Shown: piece after piece, positions 25,880-34,742 of the stretch
Position numbering within the stretch: position 1 is the stretch's first letter
Layout: each line of letters begins with the position of its first letter
NCBI GenBank assembly: GCA_028287745.1
Contig: JAQBPB010000066.1
Coordinates: 109,544 to 173,543, forward strand
Length of the DNA: 64,000 bases
Source: Chloroflexota bacterium
Lineage (GTDB): Bacteria > Chloroflexota > Chloroflexia > Chloroheliales > Chloroheliaceae
Direction: 5' to 3'
Notes under the pieces: generated by a model
What the model was told of the DNA's origin: nothing
Databases searched by the model: none
What the model saw: only the letters and a program-made list of their open reading frames with translations
Program-made: the position numbers and the translations under genes

Positions 25880-27271
25880 CTAACCCGCCCACATCCAGAA
25901 GACAAACAGGATGGCCCAGACAGCCTGGACCGCCGCGCTAACTTTTATCAGGTAGCGGGGCGCGATTTGCCCGGCCAGCATAAAGACCGGGAACACCGCC
26001 AGGACATAGCGGTTCAAACTCATCCAGAAGAAGCCATCTACCCCCTGGCGAGTTAAAAATACCAGCATGGTCAGTACGCTATAGATCAGGTACGCCATCG
26101 GCAGTTTGCGCTGGGCCCAGATAATAATCAGGCAGACGAAAACTACCAACAGGATCAGGTCCATCACGTTGTAGATCAGGTTATGGGCGTTGTTGGGGTC
26201 TAAGAAGCCGACCAACCCGCCGAAGAAGGTTTCCCATGGCAGGGCAAATTTTACGTGCCAGACTACCGCCAGGTGGTTATTAAAGTTAAAGTCACCCAGG
26301 ATGAAGTAGACATAGGCCAGGTACAGGCCCAATCCCACCGGGGGCAGCGCCATCAAGGCCAGGCCCTCACGGCTTATTTTGCGCCAGTTGAACTGGCGCT
26401 TTTGCATATAGATATAAGCCAGGGGCAGAATAAGCACCACCCCCTGCAACCGGGTCAGGGAGGCCAGGCTAGCCAGGATAATTACCGGCCACCAGCGGTC
26501 TTCTTCGGCATAGTAAAACGCCGCCAGTACCAGGGCCAGGTAAAGCGATTCGGTGTAGCCGCTTGCCAGGAAGAAAGCGGTCGGGAAAGTCGCCAGGAAA
26601 AGAATTGCCCGGCGTGTGACATCCACATTAAAGAGGCGGTTGCACAGGCGGTAGAAATAGACCAGGGCGAAGATATAGGCCAGGTTCGAAATGATTATGG
26701 CCGCCAGCATGTATTGTTCCACCAGCAACCGGCCCACGAACCCGACCGCCAGGGGATACAGGGGCGGGTAATTGGTAGTGCCGTCGCCTATGGCATAGCC
26801 GGAATGGGCAATGTGCAGGTACCAGTTGGTATCCCAGCGCTGCCAGGGTGCCAGCAAGAAGAAAGAAGGCCCCCAGTGGCGCGGGTCTACATCGCGCAGG
26901 AGGCTGGCTCCCAGCGGCGGAACCTGGGGTACAAAGGGCGCGAAAAAGGCCCCAAGCGCAAATAACAACAGGCGGTGCGTAAAAAAGACCGTCAGAGCGA
27001 AAGCAATCGCCGGGTCAGCTGTAAGCCGCGCCCACAGGCTGGCAATCCAGGTGCGCCAGCTCCAATCGGGCGCTACCATTACATCCCCGGCATCGGCGGC
27101 GGCCGGACCATATGACACCAGGCTACCTGGCTGTCCCGGTAAGGGGGCGGTCAACGAATTAGGGTACTTTGAAGTAGGGTAACTTTTGGGGGTGGAAGGA
27201 GAATTTGTCGGATAGTTACTGGAAGGCGCCGTTTTATTCTTTTGCGTAGCTCGCCCGTCCCTTTCAACCAT
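25880..27271 (-). CDS. PIG-V-like integral membrane mannosyltransferase
   Basis: 463 residues. A Ser/Pro/Thr-rich cytoplasmic N-terminus (about 1-80) precedes about 10 membrane helices. After the first helix an extracytoplasmic loop has APWQRWDTNWYLHIAHSGY. The WD-x-x-WY-x-x-IA pattern is diagnostic of the PIG-V/mannosyltransferase GT-C family. It is followed by NYPPLYPL and FLASGYTESLYLAL. The enzyme should transfer mannose from a polyprenyl-phosphate donor to a glycolipid or glycoprotein. It stands alone, with about 150 bases on each side. Confidence 0.88.
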   Translation of the reverse strand: MVERDGRATQKNKTAPSSNYPTNSPSTPKSYPTSKYPNSLTAPLPGQPGSLVSYGPAAADAGDVMVAPDWSWRTWIASLWARLTADPAIAFALTVFFTHRLLLFALGAFFAPFVPQVPPLGASLLRDVDPRHWGPSFFLLAPWQRWDTNWYLHIAHSGYAIGDGTTNYPPLYPLAVGFVGRLLVEQYMLAAIIISNLAYIFALVYFYRLCNRLFNVDVTRRAILFLATFPTAFFLASGYTESLYLALVLAAFYYAEEDRWWPVIILASLASLTRLQGVVLILPLAYIYMQKRQFNWRKISREGLALMALPPVGLGLYLAYVYFILGDFNFNNHLAVVWHVKFALPWETFFGGLVGFLDPNNAHNLIYNVMDLILLVVFVCLIIIWAQRKLPMAYLIYSVLTMLVFLTRQGVDGFFWMSLNRYVLAVFPVFMLAGQIAPRYLIKVSAAVQAVWAILFVFWMWAG

Positions 27272-27418
27272 TAATTCCAGCCTCTTTGCCGGATAATAAC
27301 CCCGCGTTTACAGTAATTCAGAGTTATTATCCGGCTTCTAACCTTCGTTCGTACAATACTTAACAATTTTCAGGCCAACGAGGCTTCTTTGCCTGTGTCT
27401 TGTAGGTAGCACTTTAGA

Positions 27419-28372
27419 CTACCCGAAAAGGGTCCGTTTAATCCGGTCCTTGTCCGACTGGCTTAAGGGAGGCAACTCTGCCGCGGCCAGGTTTTCCTGG
27501 GCTTGCTCAAGGGTCTTGATGCCCACTATCGTTGTAGAGACCGCCGGTTCATCCAGGACGAACCGCAGGGCGGCCTGGGAGAGGGTCCGGCCCGGTTGTT
27601 CCAGGAACCGCAGGGATTCAGCCAGGCTGATTTTATGCGACCGGTAGTTGCTCGGCCAGCTCGCCCGGATATCGCCCGGTTCGTATTTTGCGTCCAGGCG
27701 CTGCTGGCCGGTTAAAAACCCGTTAGCCAGCGGTTCGCGAGCAATAATGCCTATATTGTTATCCAAAGCGGAAGGGAAGAGTTCTTCGGCAGGGTTGTCA
27801 TTTTGTAAAAGAGAGAAGAAGTTGTAGACAATCTGGATGGTATCGGGTTTTCCATTGGTTAAACAGGCCATTCCCTCGGCGACCGAATGGACCGAAACCC
27901 CGTAATACCGGATCTTGCCAGCTTCTTTCAAGCGGTCTAAAGTTTCAAAAATGCGCCCGTCGTTGATAATGCGCCGGGAGGGGTTGTGCAACTGGTAAAG
28001 GTCTATATAATCCCGGCCCATGCGCTTCAGGCTGGCTTCTATGGCATTGACAACGTGCTGGCTGGAGAAATCCATAACCGTTTCGCCGCTGGTAAAATTA
28101 CCGCCGACTTTGGTAGCAACCACCACGTCATTCAGCTTGCCGCCCCGGCGCAGGCCTTCCCCGACGATTTCCTCACTATGTCCATGTCCATAGACATCTG
28201 CCGTATCGAAAAAATTACAGCCAAGCTCCAGGGCGGTTTCAATAGCTTTTAAGGATGCGGCATCGTTGGTAGTGCCATAACTATTACCGTGCCGGTTACC
28301 GCCGACAGCCCAGGAACCAAACCCAATTTCGGATACCTTTAGTCCGGTACGGCCCAATGTCCTGTAATTCAT
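27419..28372 (-). CDS. Aldo/keto reductase
   Basis: 317 residues from the ATG at 28372, chosen because GAGGAG sits 5 bases upstream; the frame is open 13 codons further upstream without a site. It is a TIM barrel with the full catalytic tetrad: Asp and Tyr in FFDTADVYGHG, Lys in VVATKVGGN, and His in YIDLYQLHNPS. NADP-binding residues are in the C-terminal part (STTIVGIKTLEQAQENL). It reduces an aldehyde or ketone with NAD(P)H; the physiological substrate is unknown. Appears monocistronic. Confidence 0.93.
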   Translation of the reverse strand: MNYRTLGRTGLKVSEIGFGSWAVGGNRHGNSYGTTNDAASLKAIETALELGCNFFDTADVYGHGHSEEIVGEGLRRGGKLNDVVVATKVGGNFTSGETVMDFSSQHVVNAIEASLKRMGRDYIDLYQLHNPSRRIINDGRIFETLDRLKEAGKIRYYGVSVHSVAEGMACLTNGKPDTIQIVYNFFSLLQNDNPAEELFPSALDNNIGIIAREPLANGFLTGQQRLDAKYEPGDIRASWPSNYRSHKISLAESLRFLEQPGRTLSQAALRFVLDEPAVSTTIVGIKTLEQAQENLAAAELPPLSQSDKDRIKRTLFG

Positions 28373-28573
28373 CGCTCTCCTCACGTCTAATACTTTACCA
28401 AGCCTGATCACTTCTGGTCAGTGCTATTAATCACTCTTCCGGCGACTATTATAACGCGAATCGGGCTAACCTGAAAATTTGTAGAAATGGCTTTGACATA
28501 TTCACATGGTATCACAACTGGTAAAGCTTGACCATAAGCCTTTTGGCCGATTATTTAGTTGCTTGTACTAAAC

Positions 28574-28611
28574 AAAAAGGGTGAGGCTTTTTGCAAAGCG
28601 CCCACCTTTTT
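28574..28611 (-). terminator. Terminator downstream of the PAC2-family gene
   Basis: On the minus strand, AAAAAGGTG and CACCCTTTTT flank a loop with further GCGC/GC pairing and a terminal T run. It lies 23 bases after the stop of the 28634 gene. Confidence 0.65.
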
Positions 28612-28633
28612 ATGATCTGCCTTTTAATTAATT

Positions 28634-29599
28634 CTAGCCGTTGCGGGTAGGATTATCTTCATCGTTCCGCCTGAGATTGAGGTGTTTTTCCAACTCTTGA
28701 ATAATCAATTCGGCGCTGGGAAGTTCCCCTTCCTCCTCGAAGCGGCGGCGGCCTTCTTCGCGTTCCCGGAGAGGTGAGATTTCCTCTTCTTCGTCCTCAT
28801 CATCGTCTTCTTCGTCGTAATTTTCTTCCAAATCCCGCACAAAGGAAGCCACATCTTCCTGGTTATTCACCGCCTCGGTGACCTGCAGTTCAAAGCGCAT
28901 TCCCAGGCCCTGCACACCTTCCAGTTCCAGTTCCAGTTCCCAACCCTGGTTCAGAGCGCCTAAAATCCCGCTGGTAACCTTCCAGTTAGGGCTGGCCGAT
29001 AGGTAACTGGGGGCCGCTCCCCAGACCGAACCGAATTCAATTTTTTCTGCCGGGCAGCGTGAAGTTAAAACGCCTACAATGCCGGTCGGTCCTTCATAAC
29101 GCGAAACTCCCGCACCGATTTTGCGGAGCTTTTCCATTACATCATCTTTAGAACTAAAACCGGTCAGTGGCACCTGCCGGGTGTGCGGTACCGGGGCCAG
29201 TAACGACCCTACCAGGACTAACTCGGTCACATTACAGCGGCGGCAAATCTCGAAGAATACATCGCCAAAAGTGCGCCACTTCAAATCCGGTTCGACTCCG
29301 ACCAGGGTTACCAGGGAGCGGTTCTTACCGGCAAATTCCGGTACAAAAGAAAATTGATTGGTCGGCCATTCAATCTCGCGCTTGTTTTCGGTATTAAATC
29401 TGGTCAATGGGCGAGTATCGCTGAAGACATAAAATTCTTCTGGATCAAAAGTAGCAAATTTTTCGGCGGAGAGCCTTTCGGACATATAACGTACTGCGGT
29501 GGTAGCGGCGTCTGCGGCATCGTTCCATCCGGCAAACGACGCAATCATGAGCGTGTCGTGCAGTTGCGGCCAATCCGAAACCCGGATTAAGTCAGCCAT
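28634..29599 (-). CDS. PAC2 family (proteasome-assembly-chaperone-like) protein
   Basis: 321 residues. The PAC2 domain (about 1-255) opens with LHDTLMIASFAGWNDAADAATTAV and has VTLVGVEPDLKWRTF and a GPTGIVGVLTSRC strand. An acidic low-complexity segment (about 262-280, mainly Glu/Asp) interrupts the C-terminal part before a final helix (LIIQELEKHLNL). Family members occur in Actinobacteria and archaea and resemble eukaryotic proteasome chaperones, but no proteasome gene is seen here. GAGGGG precedes the ATG. Monocistronic, head-to-head with the tRNA gene. Confidence 0.88.
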   Translation of the reverse strand: MADLIRVSDWPQLHDTLMIASFAGWNDAADAATTAVRYMSERLSAEKFATFDPEEFYVFSDTRPLTRFNTENKREIEWPTNQFSFVPEFAGKNRSLVTLVGVEPDLKWRTFGDVFFEICRRCNVTELVLVGSLLAPVPHTRQVPLTGFSSKDDVMEKLRKIGAGVSRYEGPTGIVGVLTSRCPAEKIEFGSVWGAAPSYLSASPNWKVTSGILGALNQGWELELELEGVQGLGMRFELQVTEAVNNQEDVASFVRDLEENYDEEDDDEDEEEEISPLREREEGRRRFEEEGELPSAELIIQELEKHLNLRRNDEDNPTRNG

Positions 29600-29684
29600 A
29601 AAATGATTCCCCTCGTAAAGAGCCCTTATAAAATTACTTTCTAGAAATCAGTTTAGCATAAGCAACCAGTTAATCACAAGTTGC

Positions 29685-29713
29685 TTGCAACTGGCATTTC
29701 TATGTGGTATACT
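29685..29713 (+). promoter_or_regulatory. Sigma70-type promoter for tRNA-Pro
   Basis: TTGCAA (29685-29690), 17-base spacer, TATACT (29708-29713), placing the transcription start about 30 bases before the tRNA. Confidence 0.8.
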
Positions 29714-29749
29714 GCACCTGCCTTGAGAGAAGTAATTAAAAGGCAATGT

Positions 29750-29824
29750 CGGGGTGTAGCGCAGTCCGGTTAGCGCGCGTCGTTCGGGACGACGAGGCCG
29801 GAGGTTCGAATCCTCTCACCCCGA
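29750..29824 (+). tRNA. tRNA-Pro (anticodon CGG)
   Basis: A 75-base cloverleaf. Acceptor arms CGGGGTG and CACCCCG with discriminator A; D stem GCGC/GCGC; anticodon stem CGTCG/CGACG with loop TTCGGGA giving anticodon CGG; T arm GGAGG TTCGAAT CCTCT (one G-U pair). The 3' CCA is not encoded. It has its own promoter and terminator. Confidence 0.97.
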
Positions 29825-29836
29825 TCTTTCTAAAAG

Positions 29837-29856
29837 AGGCTGTCCAGCCTTTTTTG
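29837..29856 (+). terminator. Terminator of tRNA-Pro
   Basis: AGGCT (29837-29841) pairs with AGCCT (29846-29850), followed by a T run, 12 bases after the tRNA. Confidence 0.75.
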
Positions 29857-29861
29857 TTTTT

Positions 29862-29892
29862 AAAGCGTGGCTTCATTTCGAAGCCACGCTTT
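29862..29892. terminator. Strong hairpin between tRNA-Pro and the convergent dehydrogenase
   Basis: A perfect 13-base stem (29862-29874 with 29880-29892; core GCGTGGCTTC) and a 5-base loop, with T-rich sequence on the plus strand. It lies five bases beyond the minus-strand dehydrogenase gene and probably serves both directions. Confidence 0.85.
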
Positions 29893-29897
29893 TTTAA

Positions 29898-30908
29898 TTA
29901 CTTGCCCAGCAGTTCGATTACCCGGTCGCGCACCTGGACCGTGTTAGCTGAACCGCCCAGATCGGGCGTTAAAGTTCCTTCGGCAATAATCCTTGTAATC
30001 GCCGTCTGCAGGCGGTCGGCGGCGGCTGGTTCGTTGATATGCCGCAGAAGCATAGCAGTGGTCAACAGGGTTGCCAGGGGGTTGGCAATGCCTTTCCCGG
30101 CAATGTCAGGCGCGCTGCCGTGGACCGGTTCGAAAATCGCCCCACTTACCCCGATGTTACCCGATGACGCGACTCCCAGACCGCCGACCAGTTCACTGGC
30201 CTCATCTGAAAGAATATCGCCAAAGAGATTGGTTGTTACAATCACTTCGAAGTTTTCGGGGTCTTTGATAAGCCGCATTGCCATTGTATCAACCAGCAGT
30301 TCCTGAACCTCGATGCCGTCTGCCCGGTATTCTTCGGCTACGGCCAGGGCGGTCCGGCGAAAGAGGCCGTCGGTCAGCCGGAGCACGTTTGCTTTGTGGA
30401 CCACGGTAACTTTTCGTTTGCCGGTGTTTTTCGCCAGTTCAAAGGCATACCGGACAATCCGCTCGCTGCCTTTTTTGGTGATAATGCGTTTCGCGATAGC
30501 GGTATCGCCCTGGATTTCCTCCTGGCCGCTGTAGAGGCCCTCGGTATTTTCTCGGACCACATAGAAATCCAGCCCGTCCCGGTAATGCGCTCCTTTTAAC
30601 CCCAGCGAATGGACCGGCCGCAGGTTGGCATAGAGGTCCAGTTCTTTACGCAGTGTGACCACCGCGCTGCGGTAGTTCGGAATATCCGGCGGGGTCGTGA
30701 CCGCGCCGAAAAGGGTCGCTTCCGCTCGGCGAGCCGCGTCAATGGTAGTCTGGGGGATGGGGTCGCCGCATTCCTGGTAGCAGGCGAAACCGGCTTTCGC
30801 TTCTTCGAATTGCAAGTCCAGGTCCAGGTAGTCGAGAACTTTCCTGGCAGCCTCGACTACTTCCGGTCCGATTCCATCGCCTTTAATAATAAGTAGATTG
30901 TGTGTCAC
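29898..30908 (-). CDS. Isocitrate/isopropylmalate/homoisocitrate dehydrogenase family
   Basis: 336 residues, full length for the NAD-type beta-decarboxylating dehydrogenases. Visible signatures are IKGDGIGPEVV (8-18), LRKELDLYANLRPV (substrate-loop arginines), VVRENTEGLYSG, the catalytic Lys in VVHKANVLR, and NLFGDILSDEASELVGGLG with EPVHGSAPDIAGKG at the NAD site. The RENTEGLYSG form favours NAD-isocitrate or homoisocitrate dehydrogenase over LeuB. No leucine or lysine pathway genes adjoin it, so the choice remains open. The start is GTG with GGAG upstream. It is divergent from thymidylate kinase. Confidence 0.85.
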   Translation of the reverse strand: MTHNLLIIKGDGIGPEVVEAARKVLDYLDLDLQFEEAKAGFACYQECGDPIPQTTIDAARRAEATLFGAVTTPPDIPNYRSAVVTLRKELDLYANLRPVHSLGLKGAHYRDGLDFYVVRENTEGLYSGQEEIQGDTAIAKRIITKKGSERIVRYAFELAKNTGKRKVTVVHKANVLRLTDGLFRRTALAVAEEYRADGIEVQELLVDTMAMRLIKDPENFEVIVTTNLFGDILSDEASELVGGLGVASSGNIGVSGAIFEPVHGSAPDIAGKGIANPLATLLTTAMLLRHINEPAAADRLQTAITRIIAEGTLTPDLGGSANTVQVRDRVIELLGK

Positions 30909-31099
30909 TTAGGGCTCCAATAAGCTAAATAATCGGCCTAGCGCGTGTAGCGTAAAAGTTGAAAGATAACCATAATATAGGTGCAACCGGGCGCTTTCCC
31001 TGAAACCTTCAGGTTATTTGAAATTCTTACCCTCAACAATTTACATCAAACGCAAATTTTAACGAGGGTAGCACAGCCAAAAGTTACAGTCAATTATTT

Positions 31100-31128
31100 T
31101 TGCAAAGGGCCCAGGCTCATGGTATGCT
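31100..31128 (+). promoter_or_regulatory. Sigma70-type promoter for thymidylate kinase
   Basis: TTGCAA (31100-31105), 17-base spacer, TATGCT (31123-31128), ending 37 bases before the tmk start. Confidence 0.7.
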
Positions 31129-31165
31129 TTTGCTATGAAAACAGCTAATTTTTTGGGAAGGAACT

Positions 31166-31864
31166 ATGAGCAGCGTTAAGGGCAAACTGATCGTTCTTGA
31201 AGGTCTGGATGGTAGCGGAAAGAGCGTGCAGTTTGCGCTATTGAATGAATATTTACGTGAAGTGAATTTCTCGTTTATGCCGGTGGATTTCCCGGATTAC
31301 CAGGGTTCGTTCTTCGGCCGGTTGGTCGGGCGCTACCTGGATGGGGAATTTGGCGATGTGTACGAGGTCAACCCTTACGTTTCCAGCCTCCTTTACGCCG
31401 GTGATCGGCTAGAGTCGCAGCCCAAACTGGCCGGTTGGCTGGCCGAGGGCCGCTGGATCCTGGCAAATCGTTATGTCGGGTCTAACATGGCTTATCATTC
31501 ATCCAAGCTTGCGCCGGAAGAGCGTCCGGCTTTTATCGAATGGTTGAAGCGGCTGGAATTTGAAGCTAACCGGTTACCTCAACCGGACCTGGTGATATAT
31601 TTAAATGCCTCGGTAGAAACCTCACACCGTATGGTAGGCCAAAAAGATGCCCGGGTTTATACCGGGTCCAGCCACGATATTCATGAGCGCAACCAGCATT
31701 TTTTGCAGGTCGTCTCGGAACAATACCTGTGGCTGTGCGAACACGAAGCTAACTGGCAGCGGTTAGATGTGTGCGATGAAACCGGCAATTTACGCCCTCG
31801 CGAAGAGATTCATGCTCAAATCCTGACCTTATTAGCTGCAAAAGGACTGCTTACAGTAGCTTAA
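31166..31864 (+). CDS. tmk: Thymidylate kinase
   Basis: 232 residues. The P-loop is EGLDGSGKS (12-20), followed by the DFPDYQGSFF region, YAGDR and ANRYVGSNMAYHSSKL, all typical of dTMP kinase. The lid region is DARVYTGSSHDIHE. It phosphorylates dTMP to dTDP. AAGGAA lies 7 bases before the ATG. At 232 residues it is slightly longer than the usual 205-215, with the extra length in the C-terminal region. PRPP synthase follows after about 115 bases, so nucleotide supply genes are clustered here. Confidence 0.95.
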   Translation: MSSVKGKLIVLEGLDGSGKSVQFALLNEYLREVNFSFMPVDFPDYQGSFFGRLVGRYLDGEFGDVYEVNPYVSSLLYAGDRLESQPKLAGWLAEGRWILANRYVGSNMAYHSSKLAPEERPAFIEWLKRLEFEANRLPQPDLVIYLNASVETSHRMVGQKDARVYTGSSHDIHERNQHFLQVVSEQYLWLCEHEANWQRLDVCDETGNLRPREEIHAQILTLLAAKGLLTVA

Positions 31865-31978
31865 TCAATTTATAATTCATTTTTTAGACTTTCACCTCAC
31901 TCAATCGTTCTGCGTTCAATCTCAAACGTTCAACGCTTTTATAGAAGGTGTAATGGCTAAACTAGCACGGAGAATATA

Positions 31979-32953
31979 ATGGCCGGTTTCTATAATGAAA
32001 TCAATATTTTTACCGCAAATTCCAACCCTGAACTGGCTAAAGAAATTTGCAAATATATCAACTTACCTTTGGGGCGGGCTGAGATTTTCGAGTTTTCGAA
32101 TGAAAATATTTTTTGCAAGATTAACGAAAGCGTCCGCGAGAATGATGTCTTTGTAATTCAGTCGCTTTCCTCACCGGTCAACCGCTCGATCATGGAACTC
32201 CTTATAATGATTGACGCGCTCAAGCGGGCCAGTGCCGGTCGCATTACAGCGGTCTTGCCTTATTTCGCTTACGGCCGGACCGATAAGAAGGACCAGCCTC
32301 GCGTGCCCATCACTTCGCGCCTGCTGGCCGACATGATTACTGTAGCCGGGGCTAACCGGGTGCTGACTGTAGACCTCCATGCCGGTCAAATAGAAGGCTT
32401 TTTCAATATACCGGTCGACCATTTAAGCGCGGTCCACATCCTGGCCGATTATTTCAATGCCAAGCAATTGACCAACCCGGTGGTGGTTTCCACCGACCTC
32501 GGTAACGCCAAGCGGGCCCGCAACTTCGCCGAACTGCTCAACTGCCCGCTGGCCCTGATCGAAAAACGCCGCCAGGGCAACAACGACCGCAGCTCGGTCC
32601 TGAACCTGATCGGTTCGGTCAAAGGCCACCAGGTGGTCCTGATTGATGATGAAATTGATACCGGCGGGTCAATGGTTCAGGCGGCCGAACGCGTCAAGGA
32701 AGATGGCGCCACTGAAATTTATGCGGCCTGTATTCACGGCATTCTCAGCGGCCCGGCCATCGAACGACTCAAGAGTAGCCCGATTAAAGAATTGGTCCTG
32801 ACCGACACCGTTCCGCTGACTCCCGCTAAAGAACTGCCCAATATTAAGGTATTGACTGTTTCGCGCTTGTTGGGAGAGTGTATAATGCGCATACATGCCG
32901 GGGCTTCGGTCGGCGCTCTGTTCCATCCTGGCAGCACAAGTTTTTCCAGTTAG
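31979..32953 (+). CDS. prs: Ribose-phosphate pyrophosphokinase (PRPP synthase)
   Basis: 324 residues, normal length for class I. Key motifs: QSLSSPVNRSIMELL (ATP/flexible region), YFAYGRTDKKDQPRVPIT, VDLHAGQIEGFF (the metal- and ATP-binding histidine loop), and the PRPP-binding loop VVLIDDEIDTGGSM. It makes PRPP from ribose-5-phosphate and ATP for nucleotide, His and Trp synthesis. It lies between tmk and the TPR gene on the same strand. The TPR gene begins 23 bases after the stop. Confidence 0.97.
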   Translation: MAGFYNEINIFTANSNPELAKEICKYINLPLGRAEIFEFSNENIFCKINESVRENDVFVIQSLSSPVNRSIMELLIMIDALKRASAGRITAVLPYFAYGRTDKKDQPRVPITSRLLADMITVAGANRVLTVDLHAGQIEGFFNIPVDHLSAVHILADYFNAKQLTNPVVVSTDLGNAKRARNFAELLNCPLALIEKRRQGNNDRSSVLNLIGSVKGHQVVLIDDEIDTGGSMVQAAERVKEDGATEIYAACIHGILSGPAIERLKSSPIKELVLTDTVPLTPAKELPNIKVLTVSRLLGECIMRIHAGASVGALFHPGSTSFSS

Positions 32954-32976
32954 TTAACCTGAAAATAAGAGGTTTT

Positions 32977-34146
32977 ATGTCCGATAAATTTCAAAAACCA
33001 TCGCCTGAGTCCGACCCCAGCCAGCCTTCTCCGGCCAATACACCAGTTCAACCTGAAGCAAAACCGGTCCTGGGCCGTTATGAAGATTTCGAAGACGCCT
33101 CTGACCTGGATGAAAAAGCCCGGGATGACGAGTACTTCCAGCTCAAAGACCGTAAGGGCGAGGCTGGTCTGGCCTGGGAAGAAGACGAGCCGGATGACGA
33201 TGATGAAGAATATTCCGAAGCTGACCTGTTAGATACTGACGATGAAGACGACCTTGAGGACGAGGACGAGGACGACCTTGAGGACGAAGAGGATGAGTTC
33301 GAAGATGACGAGTTCGAGGATGATGAGTTCGAAGATGACGAATCTGAGGATGATGCCTACGACGATGACAAGGACGAAGAAGAAGAAGAAGAGGTAGAGC
33401 CGGGCCAGTTTTCGCAGGACCAGCTTTATAATTCGCTAACCTCTAACCCTTTGTTCGCTCAGGTCCAGCAATTACTGACCGGGTCAATGACCGGGCCGGA
33501 AAAGACTTTTACTCAGGCCCGCATGCTCCAGGCTACCAACGACCTGGAAGGGGCGGCCCAGCTCTACCTGGATGTAATCGAGGAAGCTCCCGAACACTTC
33601 AAAGCCCATGTGGCTCTGGGTCAGGTCTTGATGGCAATGGATAAACCCCAGGAGGCCGAAACCTTCTTGCGCAAGGCGGTCATTCTGGACCCGGAAGATC
33701 CCTCCGGCTTCCTTTACCTGGGTTATGCGCATTACGCCCAGGAGCAGTTCGAAGAGTGTGTCAAGGACTTTGCTAAAGCGGTCGAGCTGGATAAAAGCAA
33801 TCCCCTGGCCCTGAATAACCTGGGCTTTGTCCAGTACCTGACCGGGCAGCTGGACGATGCGGCCGCGACATTTACCCTGGCCGGTGACTTTGGCAGCGAC
33901 CGGGCCTATTACAACCTGGGCCTGGTGCGGTTGCTACAGGGCCGTGAGTCGGAAGGCTGGTCGGCTTACCTCGAAGCTTTCGACCTTGACCCTAACGGAC
34001 GCCAGATCGAAGATCACCTTGTAGATGTACAAAAAGCGCTGTTAGCCCACCCTGATAAAGCGCCTGTGCTGGATGACGCGATTACTCGTCTCTATTCACG
34101 CTATGGCGATGCCGGGGAAGGCTACGACGATGATGATTCTGATTAA
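32977..34146 (+). CDS. TPR protein with a long acidic tract
   Basis: 389 residues from the ATG at 32977, which has AAGAGG 5 bases upstream; the reading frame is open further upstream inside prs without a site. Residues about 60-150 are dominated by Asp/Glu, including a run of repeated DDEFE units. The C-terminal half (about 180-375) contains at least five tetratricopeptide repeats, for example FKAHVALGQVLMAMDKPQEA and PSGFLYLGYAHYAQEQFEEC. No membrane segment. TPRs mediate protein-protein contacts; the partner is unknown. It lies between PRPP synthase and the mutase subunit, likely in the same transcript. Confidence 0.85.
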   Translation: MSDKFQKPSPESDPSQPSPANTPVQPEAKPVLGRYEDFEDASDLDEKARDDEYFQLKDRKGEAGLAWEEDEPDDDDEEYSEADLLDTDDEDDLEDEDEDDLEDEEDEFEDDEFEDDEFEDDESEDDAYDDDKDEEEEEEVEPGQFSQDQLYNSLTSNPLFAQVQQLLTGSMTGPEKTFTQARMLQATNDLEGAAQLYLDVIEEAPEHFKAHVALGQVLMAMDKPQEAETFLRKAVILDPEDPSGFLYLGYAHYAQEQFEECVKDFAKAVELDKSNPLALNNLGFVQYLTGQLDDAAATFTLAGDFGSDRAYYNLGLVRLLQGRESEGWSAYLEAFDLDPNGRQIEDHLVDVQKALLAHPDKAPVLDDAITRLYSRYGDAGEGYDDDDSD

Positions 34147-34176
34147 GACAACTAATTTACACTTTTTAAGCAAAGG

Positions 34177-34737
34177 ATGGATGAAATGAGCCAGCAATCA
34201 GCGGCGACTGCAGGCGGTGAAGATCAAACCCAGGCAAACCCTGCTTCCCAACCAATTTCCCAGGACAACCAGCAACGGCGTATCCGGGTCCTTATAGCTA
34301 AACCCGGCCTGGACGGTCACGACCGGGGCGCGAAAGTTGTTACGCGCGGCCTGCGTGACGCCGGTATGGAAGTTATTTATACCGGTCTGCACCAGACGCC
34401 CGAAATGATCGTAGAAGCCGCCCTGCAAGAAGACGTGGATGCCATCGGGCTTAGTATTCTAAGCGGCGCGCATAATGTCCTGTTCCCCCGGATTATGAAG
34501 CTTTTAAAAGAAAACCACATGGAAGATGTGTTGGTTTTCGCCGGAGGGATTATCCCGCCCGAAGAAGAGCCGCAGATTAAAGCCCTCGGCATCGGGGCCG
34601 TCTTTGGCCCTGGCACGACCCTCGAAGACACCGCCAGGTATATTCGCAAGAGTGTCAGAAATTCCGCCGGGCTGGACAGTTTGGGCGGGACCGCCGGTGC
34701 GGAAACCTGGGTTGATGGAGAGGACAAAGGGCAGTAG
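34177..34737 (+). CDS. B12-binding subunit of methylmalonyl-CoA-type mutase
   Basis: 186 residues. After a 33-residue Gln/Ala-rich leader comes a cobalamin-binding Rossmann domain with DxHxxG (D46-G-H48-D-R-G51 in [10 protein letters not shown]), GLSILSGAH and the [10 protein letters not shown] loop. These mark it as the small, stand-alone C-terminal subunit of methylmalonyl-CoA or related acyl-CoA mutase. The catalytic large subunit is not in the window. The MeaB chaperone gene starts 5 bases after the stop. Two close ATGs (34177 and 34186) are possible starts. Confidence 0.93.
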   Translation: MDEMSQQSAATAGGEDQTQANPASQPISQDNQQRRIRVLIAKPGLDGHDRGAKVVTRGLRDAGMEVIYTGLHQTPEMIVEAALQEDVDAIGLSILSGAHNVLFPRIMKLLKENHMEDVLVFAGGIIPPEEEPQIKALGIGAVFGPGTTLEDTARYIRKSVRNSAGLDSLGGTAGAETWVDGEDKGQ

Positions 34738-34742
34738 AACCG

